Assembly: GCA_002104935.1 (NCBI GenBank)
Contig: MCGT01000006.1
Location: forward strand, 868,001 to 932,000
DNA length: 64,000 bases
Reading direction: 5' to 3'
From: Hesseltinella vesiculosa
Lineage: Eukaryota; Mucoromycota; Mucoromycetes; Mucorales; Cunninghamellaceae
The stretch's first letter is position 1. Every line of letters begins with the position of its first letter. The translations under genes and the position numbers were made by a program. Of this stretch, positions 23,368 to 35,181 are shown piece after piece. The notes beneath the pieces were generated by a model, which worked only from the letters and a program-made list of their open reading frames with translations, was not told where the DNA came from and ran no database searches.

Positions 23368-23910
23368 ATTTATTGATTATTTTTTTGATTTTTGGATGTA
23401 AAGTAAAGCGTGTTTTTTTCTTGATTGAACGATTCGTCGAGAGCAGCCTTGACCAACTATCCGCGGCTTGCTGCCTTTGATTGGTCCGCAGTGGTGGGGG
23501 AATCGCTTTGGTTAGCTTTTGCTTTGGTGTGTCTGCACTATCACAGGGGCCTGTATATTCAGCTGTATATCTTACCAAAGGCGGCTTGTGCGAAAAATTT
23601 GGAGTGGAAGGGTGAAAACTGAAGCTTGACCAGATCTCCTGAGAGTCCCCCTGGCAAAATGGGTCAATTTTAGCTGGGGAATCGGATGCGTTGAAACTAA
23701 ACTTGCCACAAGTTGGCTGGGGGACCTTTGCCGATGGACATGGTTTTTTCAGGATACGTATCATACATGATGTATATCGCTCATGAATATGCTCACGGTC
23801 AATCCAATCACTCAAAAGTGCTGTGGCCATCCAAAGGTCTGCTTGCCGCGGTTTTTCTTTTCTGTCGTTTCAACGTTTTTTTTTTTCTTTTATTTTTTAT
23901 TTTTTTTGCA
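23368..23910. other. Intergenic, FAH to helicase; holds repeat copy 1
   Basis: About 540 bp. The FAH 3' region is followed by a patch of more balanced base composition (23430-23830) that contains one copy of the dispersed repeat described separately. A T-rich tract precedes the helicase ATG. No other gene seen. Confidence 0.5.
23662..23765 (+). repeat. Dispersed repeat, copy 1
   Basis: Shares with copies at 59327 (same strand) and 45495 (opposite strand) the ordered blocks TTTTAGCTGGGGAATC, then TTGGCTGGG, then GGTTTTTTCAG. The distance from AGCTGG to TTGGCTGGG is exactly 41 nt in all three. The distance from there to the T-run is 31 nt in two copies and 21 in the third. This is beyond chance similarity of short motifs. 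The nature of the element is unknown. Confidence 0.6.
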
Positions 23911-26366
23911 ATGGAAGCATTTATAGAGCATCAGATCAAGCTGATTGAAGAAGAAAAAAAGATCGATGTCGAAGACACGCAGCGGCTGTTGTCGACATTC
24001 ACACCTGTGCAATTGCAAAAGAAAGGGGTTGCGTTGCTTGGCCTGCGAGTGTCGGGTAAAGCAGGCGATCCAGCCTTCATCGTTTGTCCTCATGGCACTT
24101 TCTTTTCTTAGGCATGCGCACAGGTCTCGGGGGTAAAAGGTAACCGACATGGATGGCAGTCAATACAATTATATATTTATCAGATAACTTGTTCTCCATT
24201 CAATATAGCCTGATCGATTTAGAACTAGGCCTGACCAACAAGCAGGCAACAACGTTTCCAACACACAAATTCTCCACAGGCGACATCGTAGGCATAGACG
24301 AATACAAAAAGGACAAACCTCCCAAGCTACAGCAAACATTCTCTGGGGTCATTGTTCGTGTCTCGGATACCAAGATCACCGTAGCCTTGTCCCAAGAAGA
24401 AGACCTCCCGCCTGAAGTCCAGGAACGCTGTCAAATGTAAGAGCCAAGAACCCATCGCCAACATAGTCTGTACCCACCTCTATCATTCTGTGAATAGTGT
24501 AAAGCTAGCAAACAATGTCACCTATGAGCGCATGCTCAAGTCGTTGGAACGATTGCGGCTAGGCGTCCAAAACGATACCTCTTCCCCTTTGACACGCGTA
24601 CTCTTTGGCCAAGCGACGCCTTTGCCGCCCTTGCCTGTCGATGACATGACTTGGTTCGATACCACCCTCAATGAGTCTCAAAAGGAAGCCGTCCGCTTTG
24701 CCCTGGGATCCCAAGATATCGCCTTGATCCATGGACCACCGGGGGTAAGAGAATAAAACATCCCCGCACGATTTGGGTTGACTGATGTCTTGTGACGTAG
24801 ACAGGAAAGACATACACGTTGGTGGAAATCATTCGGCAACTGGCAGTGCGACAGAACAAAAAGGTACTGGTGTGTGGCCCGTCGAACATTTCGGTGGACA
24901 ATCTGGTAGAACGGCTCGCTCACCACCGCATGAAACTTGTCCGCGTTGGCCACCCTGCCCGGATACTGCCATCCGTGCTGGATCATTCCCTGGACATCAT
25001 CACCCGCACCTGCGATTCGGGACAGATCGTCGCGGACCTCCGCAAGGAAATGGACGACACCATGAACAAGATCGGCAAGGCCAGAAAACGTGCTGACCGC
25101 CACGCCCTCTACACCCACATCCGCGACCTGCGCAAGGATTTCCGTACCCGTGAACGCAAAGTTATTGAAGAAGTCATCCAAGGCGCCCAAGTCGTCATCT
25201 CGACTCTGAATGGGTATGTCCCCCTCATTTTTTTTTTCAGACATACCCAAACTCTTAATGAACGCTATCCATTTTTAGCTGTGGTAGCCGGACGATGATG
25301 AAGCGTGAATTTGATGTTGTCATTATTGACGAAGCTGCGCAAGCGCTAGAAGGTAAGCAGATCTTTGATTGGCAACCGCCAGTCCTTGCTGTAGCCGACT
25401 CCACCTCTCATCTCTCTTTGTTCTAGCGGAATGCTGGCTCGCCTTACAAAAAGGGAAGCGGGCGATTTTGGCTGGTGACCACCAGCAACTACCACCTACT
25501 GTCAAGACGCCGGCGATCGCGGCCAAGTCCTTGACCAGCAAATCGAACAAACAGCCAAAGGGCCTCTCCTTGAACACCGACCTGACAGTGACCTTGTTTG
25601 ATCGGCTGCTGCGGCTACACGGGACGTCGATCAAGCGGCTACTGCAAGTCCAGTATCGTATGCACGAACGCATCATGGCCTTCAGCTCCAAGGAACTCTA
25701 CGACAATCAGCTCGTGGCTGATGCAAGCGTAGCCCACCGACTGCTGCTAGACCTACCCGACGTTGCCAGCTCCGATAGGACCGACGTTCCGGTCATCATG
25801 CTTGACACAAGTGACACCGGCCTTGGTCACGAGATCACAGACACCGACGACGAGGATCAGAGCAAAGCCAACGAGCGCGAGGTGTCCCTTGCCGTCGTGC
25901 ATGTCGAAGCACTACTGGCGGACGGTCTTCTCGAGGACCAGATTGGCATCATCACTCCCTATGCTGCGCAAGTCTCACGACTCATCCGTGATATTCGGCC
26001 GCGCTGGCCGGCCATTGAAATCGGAACCGTCGACGGTTTCCAAGGCCGCGAGAAAGAAGCCATCTTGATTTCCCTGGTCCGTTCCAACGACGATGGCCAA
26101 GTTGGCTTCTTGCAAGAAAAACGCCGACTCAACGGTAAGGGCTTGAAAAGCAAAAATCCTTACCAGCCTCTGCTTATGATCCTTTTTCTTCAGTGGCAAT
26201 GACGCGTGCAAGGCGCCACCTGTGTGTGATTTGTGATTCCGAAACCCTCGCAGGCAACAAAGGCGGCCAGGGTGCTGGCCATCGCACAGACGGCGGCTTT
26301 TTGAAACGTTGGATGACTTGGCTCTGTGACGAGGCCGATCTAAGATTTAGCGAAGAGCTTGTATAG
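23911..26366 (+). CDS. SF1B helicase of the IGHMBP2/SMUBP-2 (Hcs1) type
   Basis: Starts MEAFIEHQIKLIEEEKKID at 23911 and ends FSEELV at 26364-26366, with several introns. Helicase motifs in order: Q-like LNESQKEAVRFAL, Walker A GPPGTGKT (split by an intron at about 24746-24801), motif Ia CGPSNISVDNL, Walker B IIDEAAQA, GDHQQLPPT, the YRMH motif, GTVDGFQGREKEA and VAMTRARRHL. The N-terminal beta-barrel region (GVALLGLRVSGMRTGLGGKSLIDLEL) matches the Upf1-like/IGHMBP2 group. The gene lacks the R3H and AN1 zinc-finger tail of animal IGHMBP2, which fits yeast Hcs1 (DNA polymerase alpha-associated helicase A). The 5' to 3' helicase role in DNA or RNA metabolism is inferred from the family. Confidence 0.92.
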
Positions 26367-26566
26367 ATCATCAACAAGAAAAAAAAGATGAAATGATATG
26401 ACCAGGCTCCTTCCATAGGATCTCGGGGCGGGGGGGGGGTTGAGCCAGCACAGTGTCATGAGAGTGGGCAGCTAGTTTGTTCTTTTTTTTTTCCATTGCA
26501 AATCCAGTGCGGTTGTCTTTTTCATAGTTTAATTAAAATTAAATTGGAGATGGGAGTATGGCTGCT

Positions 26567-28478
26567 TTAGTAAAGGGTGACCAAGGCGACCAGGATCATA
26601 GAGAGCCCCAAGTGAGACACAGAAAAATGTACAAGGTTGGAAGCGTCGCTGGATTTGCCGCCAGGGCTAACGGTGGCCAAGTCCTTGTAGGGGCACGAGT
26701 TGGACGACAAGTCACACAAGCACTTGTTACCTACAGGGTCCCACCAGACCGTGCTAAGAAGGAGGGTGAGACAACAGTGAAATAAGTAAAAAAATTGAGT
26801 TTTACTCGCAGGTGTCTGGCACCGGGTAACGATAACCAGCGGAGCCGTTTTGAGTGGATGGATTTGGCGTGGGGTTGGACGGTGAGGGGGCGGTGGCAGG
26901 ACAATTGAAACAAGTCTTGAAGTTGGTGGTGCCAAAATTACAACTGCGGAAAATAAAAAATGAGAGCTAAACAGAGATGCCTCCTTTTTTTTCTCGTCTT
27001 ACTTGTTTAGCAAGTTATCATCGGGTGTTCCATTGCTATCGTCGTCAAGGCCATTGCAGATCTCCTGCGGAATGGTTGGCTGCTGGCATTTCATATAGGC
27101 CTGCTTGCCGAGCTCGGATACCTTGACCGGATTCTTCATCCATTGAAGCAGCTGGTAGTTGGTGACAAACCAGACATCAGGTTTTTCGGCAATGGTTTTG
27201 ATCAGCTCAAGCATTCCATTCAGCTGGGCTGCGGGATCTGCTGCTGCATTAGGAGTCAGATGTGCTAGGGCAAAAAAATAAGGTTAGCAGTCTTGAAGAT
27301 CAACAACCCCCCTTTCTTCTGCCTATGGGCTTATGCCTTGCTTACTGGGATGAACATAGATGCCAAAAGGCTGGCGGCTTCCATTGTAGTGCTTATCAAA
27401 TGTTGTCAGACTCCCTGCTTGTGTAAAAAAAAAAAAAGAGCAGGTTGTGAGAAATGGCACATCTCGCCTGCTGACACTTGCATGATTTGACGTCGGAGGG
27501 CGGGCCGGCTAGGTAAACATCCATGAGCTGAGGAATGCCGGCATTGTTTGCTACAGAGTACATAGGGAATTCCCATAAGCCTGGGATCCGCACGCTTGCA
27601 CTTGAACCACCGGTGGCATCGTTCAAATTGGCCAAGCCGTAATCTAGGGTGTAAGGCTAAGCACGAAAGGTGAGCTGATTTGCCTTTGGAAAGGGGGTGG
27701 CCAATTTGCCTGCTTACCCAATAAAGATCGTCGTCACCGACAGCGCTAGCACTGGAGTCATAGGTAAACTGCTGCTCGCTAAGGTGCTTAAAGGTGTCCT
27801 GAGAATAATTTAAAAAGGGGGCACGGAAACCGACGATCTTGTTGTTGGGGATGCCTGCATACGTGTGGAGCATCGACTTGGCTGCAGCAATCTCCTCTAC
27901 GACAAACAAAAAAAAAAAAACAAAATGGAGTGCTCAATCGACACTCTGAAAACCATTTAGCTTACCACTGGGGGGATTGCCAACATGCGAGAAGGTGTGG
28001 CTGGTCAAAATATAAAACAGGTTGGGTTGGTTTTTTTTTTTATGTTCGGGTTCGTGTTGCACAGAGCAGGGGGGGGGACTTACTCTGCAACCTCATGGCC
28101 ATCGACATACCATTGCTGGACCAGCGAGAAGTCGGTGTATTCCATACTGACGTACCAAGTGCCTTTGGCCTTGCATCCATTGGGGTTCCTAGAGAAGACA
28201 TGCAAGTTTCTGAGCGCCTGCTTTGGGTCGGTTGGTGATACGTACGTGACGTTGAGCATTTTTTTGGCTGTGGCCATAAGGGAATCTTGGACCGAGTCAT
28301 CAAAGGTGACGACGACAAATTGAGGGGTTTCTTTAGGATTCAAGCCGGCGGGTGGGTTTTTGGAAGCACAGAGGCAGTTATGTGCTAATTGGCAGGCGTT
28401 GCCATCACAGCTATAGCCTTGGGCTTGCACCATCATTACCGTTGCCGCCAACACCACTGCATTGCTGATCCATCTCAT
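26567..28478 (-). CDS. Chitin deacetylase-like protein with GPI-type C-terminus
   Basis: Starts MRWISNAVVLAATVMMVQAQG (signal peptide) at 28478 and ends LGLSMILVALVTLY at 26567, a hydrophobic tail after a small-residue site, typical of a GPI signal. A Cys-rich N-terminal segment precedes a polysaccharide deacetylase (CE4-like) domain: VVVTFDDSVQ (first motif, with the metal Asp), EHTFSH (metal His pair) and GFRAPFLNY (catalytic Arg motif). The family converts chitin to chitosan at the cell wall, an abundant polymer in Mucoromycota. After the domain comes ICNGLDDDSNGTPDD, an acidic loop like a calcium or metal-binding repeat, and a Thr/Pro-rich stalk. Five or more introns are present, two with A-runs. 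Exact substrate is inferred. Confidence 0.88.
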
Positions 28479-29053
28479 GCTATAAACTATGACAAGAGTA
28501 GAAAAAAAAATGAAAGAAAAGAAAGTCTAGAAAACGTGAGACGCACACTTTTTATTCTAGGCTAGGGTAAAAGACCTAAAATGGAGATGCGCCTTTCTCG
28601 CATCCACCTAGGGTGATTGCAGGGTCCTTTCTGCCAGCCAAAAGCGTTGTTTGTACAACCAGGGTCGAATCGTATTCAATTTTGGAACCAATGTCTCACG
28701 GGGAATGGGTCAGAACGATTACTTTCAATTTATGAAGGTTGTTCTTTTTACTGTTTTAGATCCTGTTCTGTCGAGCTGTCTATTAAATTTAAAGGAGTAA
28801 CGTTTTTTTATTTTCGAGAAAGGAGATTCAACAACCTCCTTTCTCCCTTTCCAACCCCTTTCCCTTAAAATGCCACCCTTGAAAAAATCTGTCTGTAGCA
28901 CCCAACTGCGATCATTGCTTTCTGGAACGGGATCCGTGCCGTCGCGTTTTAAAAAATGTCGCTACCAAAAGGGATGTGTTTATTGCTGGCGAACAAAACA
29001 AAATATGGCATGAGGGGGGATATGAGTAACAAAGAAATGAGTCGGCGATGGAA
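28479..29053. other. Intergenic, no supported gene
   Basis: 575 bp between the chitin deacetylase start and the Nup54 stop, both minus strand. It must contain the deacetylase promoter and the Nup54 3' end. Only short frames without bias are seen. Confidence 0.4.
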
Positions 29054-31533
29054 TCACGACTTGTTGCTGTTGAGTTTTAGTTTGGCCTCCAACGAAGTCA
29101 GGTCATTCATGTCCTTGTGGAGCAAATTGACAACATGGTTGATGGCGGTCTGTTCGTCGGATAACGCTTCTGCGACCCGGGCACGGCTGGTTTCGTCACT
29201 CAGCTGCCATTTGTATTGATCATGCAGGCCATTATCCTGGCTTTCCTGTTGTTTGATCTGGTTGAGCGACATCCAAAGTTTGCCGATCTTTGTTTCCAGT
29301 GAATCCGGACTTCGATTCAGTTGTTCGCTAGCCAACTTTTCCAAACTGTTCTTGAGCTGCTCTTCTTCAGATGTAAGATCGGCGCCTTTGTAACGTAACA
29401 TTTGCACCAACCGCAGGAACTAAGAAAAAAAAAAACCAGGGTCAGTTGCCATGCGTGATTCTGTTTTTTTTTTTTTTTTTTTTTACTTGGATCAGGCGTT
29501 GTGTCTGGTAGATGTGGCGACGTCTATATTCTTCCACCCGGCTCACAGTCTTCAATTCAAATTCGTGCTGGACTCTTTCATACCGTTGTTTGAGTTCCTG
29601 CAAAAGAGCGTGGCCATGGAAGATGAGTTGAGTGTCGCACTTTTCTTCCTAGGGGCTTCATGTGGTTTACCTCGGTTTTAGCCTTGTGCATATTTGACTG
29701 TTCATCTTGATTGTTGATGCGTTTTAGCAAATCTTGAAAACCAACGGCCCGCACAGGCACCATACTATTAAGCACAGAAATAAAAGAGGTGAGCGGCCTC
29801 CGTTTCCCCGTGGTATCCTGCGGTTGTCGCGTGTTTACCAAGTTGGGTCTGGGTTCAGTCGTTGGGCTTCCACCCAGGCTTCGTCTGGTACGTCGGCAGG
29901 CTTCATATACAAATGGACTTGATTTGGCGATACCGAATTATAGAAAAAATGCTGAGAGAAGAGGCTCTGTCAGTTGCTGCCGTTCCCTTCCATGTAGACG
30001 TCACGTTATTCGAGAACTGCTCTGCCTTACATTAAAATTACACAGCTTGGAAGAAGGATCCCAACCGGCTCGGAGGCAAGCCAGCTGTTGCCAGGTATTG
30101 GTAGGCTGTTGTGGTTTCTGTGGTTGCTGTGGCTGAGCGCCGAACATGGAGGGTTGAAGTGGTTGGCCTGCAAGGAGAACGTGTTAGAATTTTTTGAGTA
30201 AAGGAATCAAAGGAATCAGCGGGGTGTACCGAATGCACCAGGGGCAGGTTGGCCAAACAGAGGCTTTGCTTGTCCAAAAGAGCCAATGCCGCCAGTGTTG
30301 GTCGCGGTAGAAGGTATAGGGGCGGCGCCAAAGCCGCCAAAGCTCTTGGTAGGTTGAGCGGCGGCGCCAAATAGGCCGGTTGTGGGTGCTGTCGATGTTG
30401 CTGTGGCGCCAAACCCGCCGCCAAAGCCGGTTGTGGGTGCTGCCGAGGTTGCTGTGGCACCAAACCCGCCGCCAAAGCCAGTTGCAGGTGCTGCCGAGGT
30501 TGCTGTGGCACCAAACCCGCCGCCAAAGCCGGTTGTGGGTGCTGCCGAGGTTGCTGTGGCACCAAACCCGCCGCCAAAGCCAGTTGCAGGTGCTGCCGAG
30601 GTTGTTGTGGCACCAAACCCGCCGCCAAAGCCAGTTGCAGGTGCTGCCGAGGTTACTGTGGCGCCAAACCCGCCGCCAAAGCCGGTTGTGGGTGCTGCCG
30701 AGGTTGCTGTGGCGCCAAACCCGCCGCCAAAGCCGGTTGTGGGTGCTGCCGAGGTTGCTGTGGCGCCAAACCCGCCGCCAAAGCCGGTTGCAGGTGCTGC
30801 CGAGGTGGCACCAAACCCGCCGCCAAAACCAGTAGCAGGAGCTGCTGAAGTTGCTGTCGAGCCAAACCCACCGCCAAAGCCAGTTGCAGGTGCTGCTGAT
30901 GTTGCTGTGGCGCCAAAACCGCCACCAAAGCCGGTTGTGGGTGCTGCCGAGGTTGCTGTGGCACCAAACCCGCCGCCAAAGCCAGTTGCAGGTGCTGCCG
31001 AGGTGGCGCCAAACCCGCCGCCAAAGCCAGTAGCAGGAGCTGCTGAAGTTGCTGTCGAGCCGAATCCTCCGAAAGCTGTGCCTGGTGCTGAGGTCGCAGC
31101 AGCGCCAAAGGCTAAAAAAAAAATAAAAACAATTGAGTTGACTTTTTTTTTTTTCATGGGCAAGGTGTGTCGATGTAAATGACCTCATGGTGAACAAAAT
31201 AAAGAATGACCATCTTTATCGGATGAGGCTGTTTTGTCGGCGGGGACGGGGTGATGGTTTACCTGGCGTGGTGGATGCACCAAAGAGGGTGCCGGCCGCA
31301 TTAGGTTGGGATGGCGTGGCTGCTTGAGCACCAAAGCCTGATGCTGCTCCACCAAATAAAGTGCCAGCCGAAGCATTAGTGCTTGCTAAAGAAGATCAAG
31401 AAAAAAAAAAAGCGATGATTATTTGTTTTTGTTTATATTTTTCTCGTTTGCAATCGTTCTTTTGAAAAGGATCATACTTACCAGCACCGAATCCAGCGGC
31501 CTGTGGTTGATTATTCCCAAATCCAAATGACAT
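29054..31533 (-). CDS. NUP54: FG nucleoporin Nup54/Nup57
   Basis: Starts MSFGFGNNQ at 31533 and ends LKLNSNKS at 29054. The N-terminal part is a GLFG/FG region containing about 13 tandem units ending GFGGGFG (30380-31080). A conserved segment follows (NTWQQLASLRAGWDPSSKLC, YNSVSPNQVHLYMKP, DEAWVEAQRLNPDPTW), then coiled coils (LKQRYERVQHEFELK, VEEYRRRHIYQTQRLIQFLRLVQMLRYKG). This is the domain order of Nup54 in the Nup62-Nup58-Nup54 channel complex (yeast Nsp1-Nup49-Nup57). The FG part forms the permeability barrier and the coiled coils anchor it. Introns near 31390-31480 and 31115-31260 split the FG domain. Identification is secure; repeat copy number may vary between strains. Confidence 0.93.
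30380..31080 (-). repeat. Tandem FG-repeat array in NUP54
   Basis: About 13 units of 51 bp (17 residues, ATATSAAPTTGFGGGFG) mixed with 45-bp units (15 residues, ATSAAPATGFGGGFG). Units 1-3 in protein order have the same pattern as units 5-7, which suggests a block duplication. The unit lengths are multiples of three, so the frame is always kept. Confidence 0.9.
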
Positions 31534-31704
31534 TGCTGCAACAAATCAAGGGGAGGAATAAGAAGATGAAGAAGAAAAGATTGAATCTAAGAAAAACGCG
31601 GCAAAAGGGTAGAGGAAGAGGAAAAAAAATAGAGGGCGCCTGCTTTTTAAAAAAGAAAAAAAGCCTCTGCCCTGCAAATGGACCTTTTTCTTTTTCGTCA
31701 AAGC
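31534..31704. promoter_or_regulatory. Short divergent promoter region, NUP54 / small membrane protein
   Basis: 171 bp separate the two ATGs. The sequence is purine-rich on the plus strand (A/G tracts). No TATA box was recognised. Confidence 0.4.
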
Positions 31705-32095
31705 ATGTCCTCTCCAGATATTAATGAGAAGGTCAAGCGACGTTTGGAAATGCCTCAACAGATGGCTCCCAAACTAAGAGCTCGACAGATCCAAGTTGCT
31801 TCCTGGATCCTTTCTGCAGGTAATACCAGAAGCTTTGTCTCGCACACCTTTTAACTCTTTTTTTTTTTTTTTTTTCATTGCCATCAGGCTTGTCAGGGTA
31901 CGTTGTATTGTTTGCTGATTTTGGTCCAAGAGAACATTGCTTTTCACCTGTAAGTGGCGATGACTGGGTTTACCGTCTTTCTCATTTTCTCTTGTGTAGA
32001 TCCGGCGCTGGTTCCAAGAAAAGCGACGAACCTTTTGGACGCTCAGCTCTGAAGAACAGCAGGATCTCAAAGATCAAGGACGTTGGAAAGACTAG
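31705..32095 (+). CDS. Small single-pass membrane protein, function unknown
   Basis: Exons 31705-31819, 31888-31949 and 32000-32095 give 90 residues. All three splice junctions are canonical and keep one frame. A basic N-terminus (MSSPDINEKVKRRLEMPQQM) precedes one hydrophobic helix (ASWILSAGLSGYVVLFADF), then a basic, aromatic C-terminus (IRRWFQEKRRTFW). Size, charge and layout resemble small mitochondrial inner-membrane assembly factors, but I do not recognise the family. The gene is divergent from NUP54 with 171 bp between starts. Confidence 0.65.
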
Positions 32096-32224
32096 AAATG
32101 ATATACCACCTTGTTTTGCCCACAACACATTGCTGCACCATGCCATTCAACCGATCCAATTTTAGACATTCCCCCCCTCAGTACCGGCATGGTTCAATGG
32201 TTTTATTAATGAACACCGTTTTTT

Positions 32225-35181
32225 TTAAGAGTCTTGGGAGGCATGGAGCGCTGGTATGGTAGGTCGGGAGCGCTTTGGAACAGCGTTGATGATCAGGTTT
32301 TGGGCTCGATGACGCAAACTGTCGTCAGAGGTTTGGGGCTGGCTTGTTGAGACCGAAGGTTCAGGCAGGGCTTCCAGGCTTTGAGATTGGGGTGGAGATT
32401 GGGACCGGAAAAGAGCAGATCGGGCCTTGGTTGCCAAGATGGACCGTTGGAGGAGAGGGGATGGGTCACCTGGAAAGGGTGGTTAGCAAGAGATAGCTCG
32501 GTTTTCCGGATTTAATTGTCTTACCTTGCTGAGAAGAGGTAAAGGAGATGGAGCGAAGCTTGCCTGGGGAGGAGCCCGAGAAGGAATGGGAGGTGTGGGA
32601 TGAAGAGAGGGGTGGCGAAGACCTGTCAGGTTCGTTGCTGGTAGCGCGCGTCATGGTGGCGGCACGACGGAGGGCAAAGTTTTTAAAGTCCTGGAGCATG
32701 GTGGAGCGGGTGGGGGAGGGAATAGGCAATGGTGGGACTTCCTCCATGGATGGGCTGCGGGGCGTGCAAGTATCGGGGGTGGATCGGATACTGCCCATGG
32801 AAGCGCGTGACAATCGGTGATGCGGGTTGCCACGGCTGGTTGTGGGCGTTGACGATTTTGGACGTCGCTTGGACAAGGAAGCTTTCAGGGAGAGACGTGA
32901 TTCTTCGGGATACAGGGGGGTCAGTCCTGGCGAGGCCAAACAAGTTTCGACATAGCTTTCTAGCAAACTAGTACGTGCTCGCCCATTGCCAGCAAAGGGC
33001 TCGCATTTCAAGGCTGCGTTTTCAGCATTCACCACTAAAAAAAAAAAAAAAAAATGAGCGTCAGCAACCGGATCCACAAAAAGTCACTTTACATTTGACC
33101 GCTAAAAATTCATGCAGGCGTTGAGGATCATCAAAAATGGGAGGGTTAGGTAACGGAGGACCAAATTCAGGCACCGCCTGTTTACGAACGACTTCGACAC
33201 TTTGGGAAAGGGAAAAGGTCAGGATCTATTTTTCATTTTTGATCTCTGTGTATAATTACCGCCAGCCTTGGGGTGATACAGGTTGCACAAGAATATAAAC
33301 GTGTAAAAACTTGGATTTGATAGCTGTTGGATCAAATAAAGCGTCGGGTCCATCCAAAAAGACAACGCATACAATATCTAAAGATCGAGGGGAGTGGGGG
33401 TTGAACGTTTGTTTCCTTGAGATGGTCACTTACCATTGCCGAGGTATCGCTTCCGATGGACTTGCTGTCTGTCATTGGGTCGAAAAGGCATCAGCGCAGC
33501 CACATGGAACATCATTTCATAATGTTGCCACGACGAGATCACTGAGGTTTCGCCTGACTCGCCGGCTAAAAAAGGAGAGAGGGAAGGGGTAAGCAATGAA
33601 AAAAAAAAAAGCCTCCAGAATGATTTTTTTTACTAAAGGTATCGAGACCAGCAGGGTAACCTTGGAAGCCGCGCAGTTGGATGCGTCGGCCTAGGATATT
33701 CAGAAAGGTATCATAAGCGTCGGTGGTTCCAGTATTGCTGAACCATTGCTCTTCTTTGGTTTGGCCAGGTTGCACAGTCAAAGCGCCGAATTTGTACTTG
33801 CTTGGCATCTAAACAAACACGTCAGTTGACACTCGCCTTCTTGATTGTTTACCTCGTGTAAATCCCATCGATGCAGGTCCCTTTCTAATTTGGTATGGGC
33901 CATGGATGGCAAGAGGACTTTTTTTGCTTTGGAAATGTCAAGGTCAGGGCAGGCGATTAAAAGGGCGGCTGCCAGCAACCGAGTATTTTCTTTCGCAGGC
34001 GAGTTCATCAGACTGCTCTGAGTACGCACGAGGGAACGACGTGGCTTGGAGGGCTTGGAGGGCCATGGATAGACACGTGCGTCGGTCAAGGGGACCATTT
34101 GCCGCTGGATAGGCCTCTGTCAGGATGGTAAAAAGGTGAGGAGGCGGAGTCTCCTTTTTTTCATTGACTTACATGGGGATGACGTAAAATCAAGCAGTAA
34201 GCAGGCTCTTCCAGGTGGTCCAAGAGGATGGCTGAGATCAGCGAATAACGTGATGGGGTGGAGGCCGGACTGGCAGCCATGGGGGCAAGCACGGTGATAT
34301 AAGACCCGCCGAAAAAATAATCTTCGAACCAGGAGATGTGTTTGGCAACATGATCCGGCCAGGTTGCTTGGTCTCGTTGGTTGGTCTGTGTGATGGATTC
34401 GTGTACAAAGGGCTGAATGTGGTCGGGCGTTAGTTTGGGTTGAGGTGTCAACGCCAGGGCGATCTTTTGAAGAACCTAAAAAAAAAAAAAAAAAAGAAAT
34501 CAGCTGCATAGCCATGTTATTTTTTTTTTCTTTTTTGTTGATCGTGGGGAAAGACCAAAAAAAGGGGGACGGCAGCCGGTTTTTTTTTTTTTTTTTTACC
34601 TGTAATGCATCTTCATTTTTGGTCTGCATATCGACTTGCTGAATTTGATCTTGCAAGGAATGCAGCCATGAGGACGACGGATGGGAAATGGTATAGGCAG
34701 CAATCAATTGGACGAGCGAGTGTTTAGCTTCCAGAATGTTTGCGCTGTGGGAATCAGAGGGGTGTACAAAATAAGCTTGTAACCATTGATCAACTGTTTC
34801 AAAGTTAAATTGGTGGGACTCGGACGGGGTGGAAGGCGTGGCGGAGGAGGAGGAGGTGGAAGAAGAGAGAGGGACAGCAACGTCAGGTGGGGGTGGATGG
34901 TCGGTGGTCATGGGTGGAGAGGGAAGCTCTTTGTCCAGCAAGAGAGGGGAGTGGGTGACAGGGTCGTCTTGGTCGTCTTGGATGGGACTGACTGGTTGAG
35001 GACGGCGCAAGAGGCTGAAACTAGGACGACGCAGCTTGTCATGGAATGCAAAGGAAGGGCTTTTGTGAACTTGTTGTGTGCGGATAGAGAGGGACTGGGT
35101 CAGTCGTTGATGGAACTTTGTAGGTTCTAGCGCGGTATCGTCTTTACCAGAAAGACGACGTTCACCAGGGTCAGTTGTCAT
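32225..35181 (-). CDS. RapGAP-domain GTPase-activating protein
   Basis: Starts MTTDPGERRLSGKDDTALEP at 35181 and ends IPALHASQDS at 32225. A Ser/Pro-rich N-terminus of about 120 residues precedes a helical region (FNFETVDQWLQAYFV, VFVHESITQTNQR-like). The Rap_GAP domain (about 33810-33090) reads KYKFGALTVQPGQTKEEQWFSN, LGRRIQLRGFQGYPAGLDT, YEMMFHVAALMPFRPNDRQQ, RKRYLGNDIVCVVF and FLHVYILVQPV. The Asn of GNDIV is the catalytic Asn-thumb of Rap1GAP-type enzymes. A C-terminal tail of about 250 residues is Ser/Arg-rich and likely phosphorylated. It probably stimulates GTP hydrolysis on a Rap/Rsr1-like GTPase. Introns include ones with A-runs directly after the donor. Identity of the GAP domain is firm; the target GTPase is inferred. 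Confidence 0.88.

Noticed and set aside
22895..23830. 311-codon minus-strand open frame
   Set aside because: Mostly antisense to FAH exons and introns; the part outside overlaps repeat copy 1.
30382..31182. 266-codon plus-strand Pro/Ala repeat frame as a gene
   Set aside because: Antisense of the NUP54 repeat array; openness follows from the repeated codons. Kept only as an observation.
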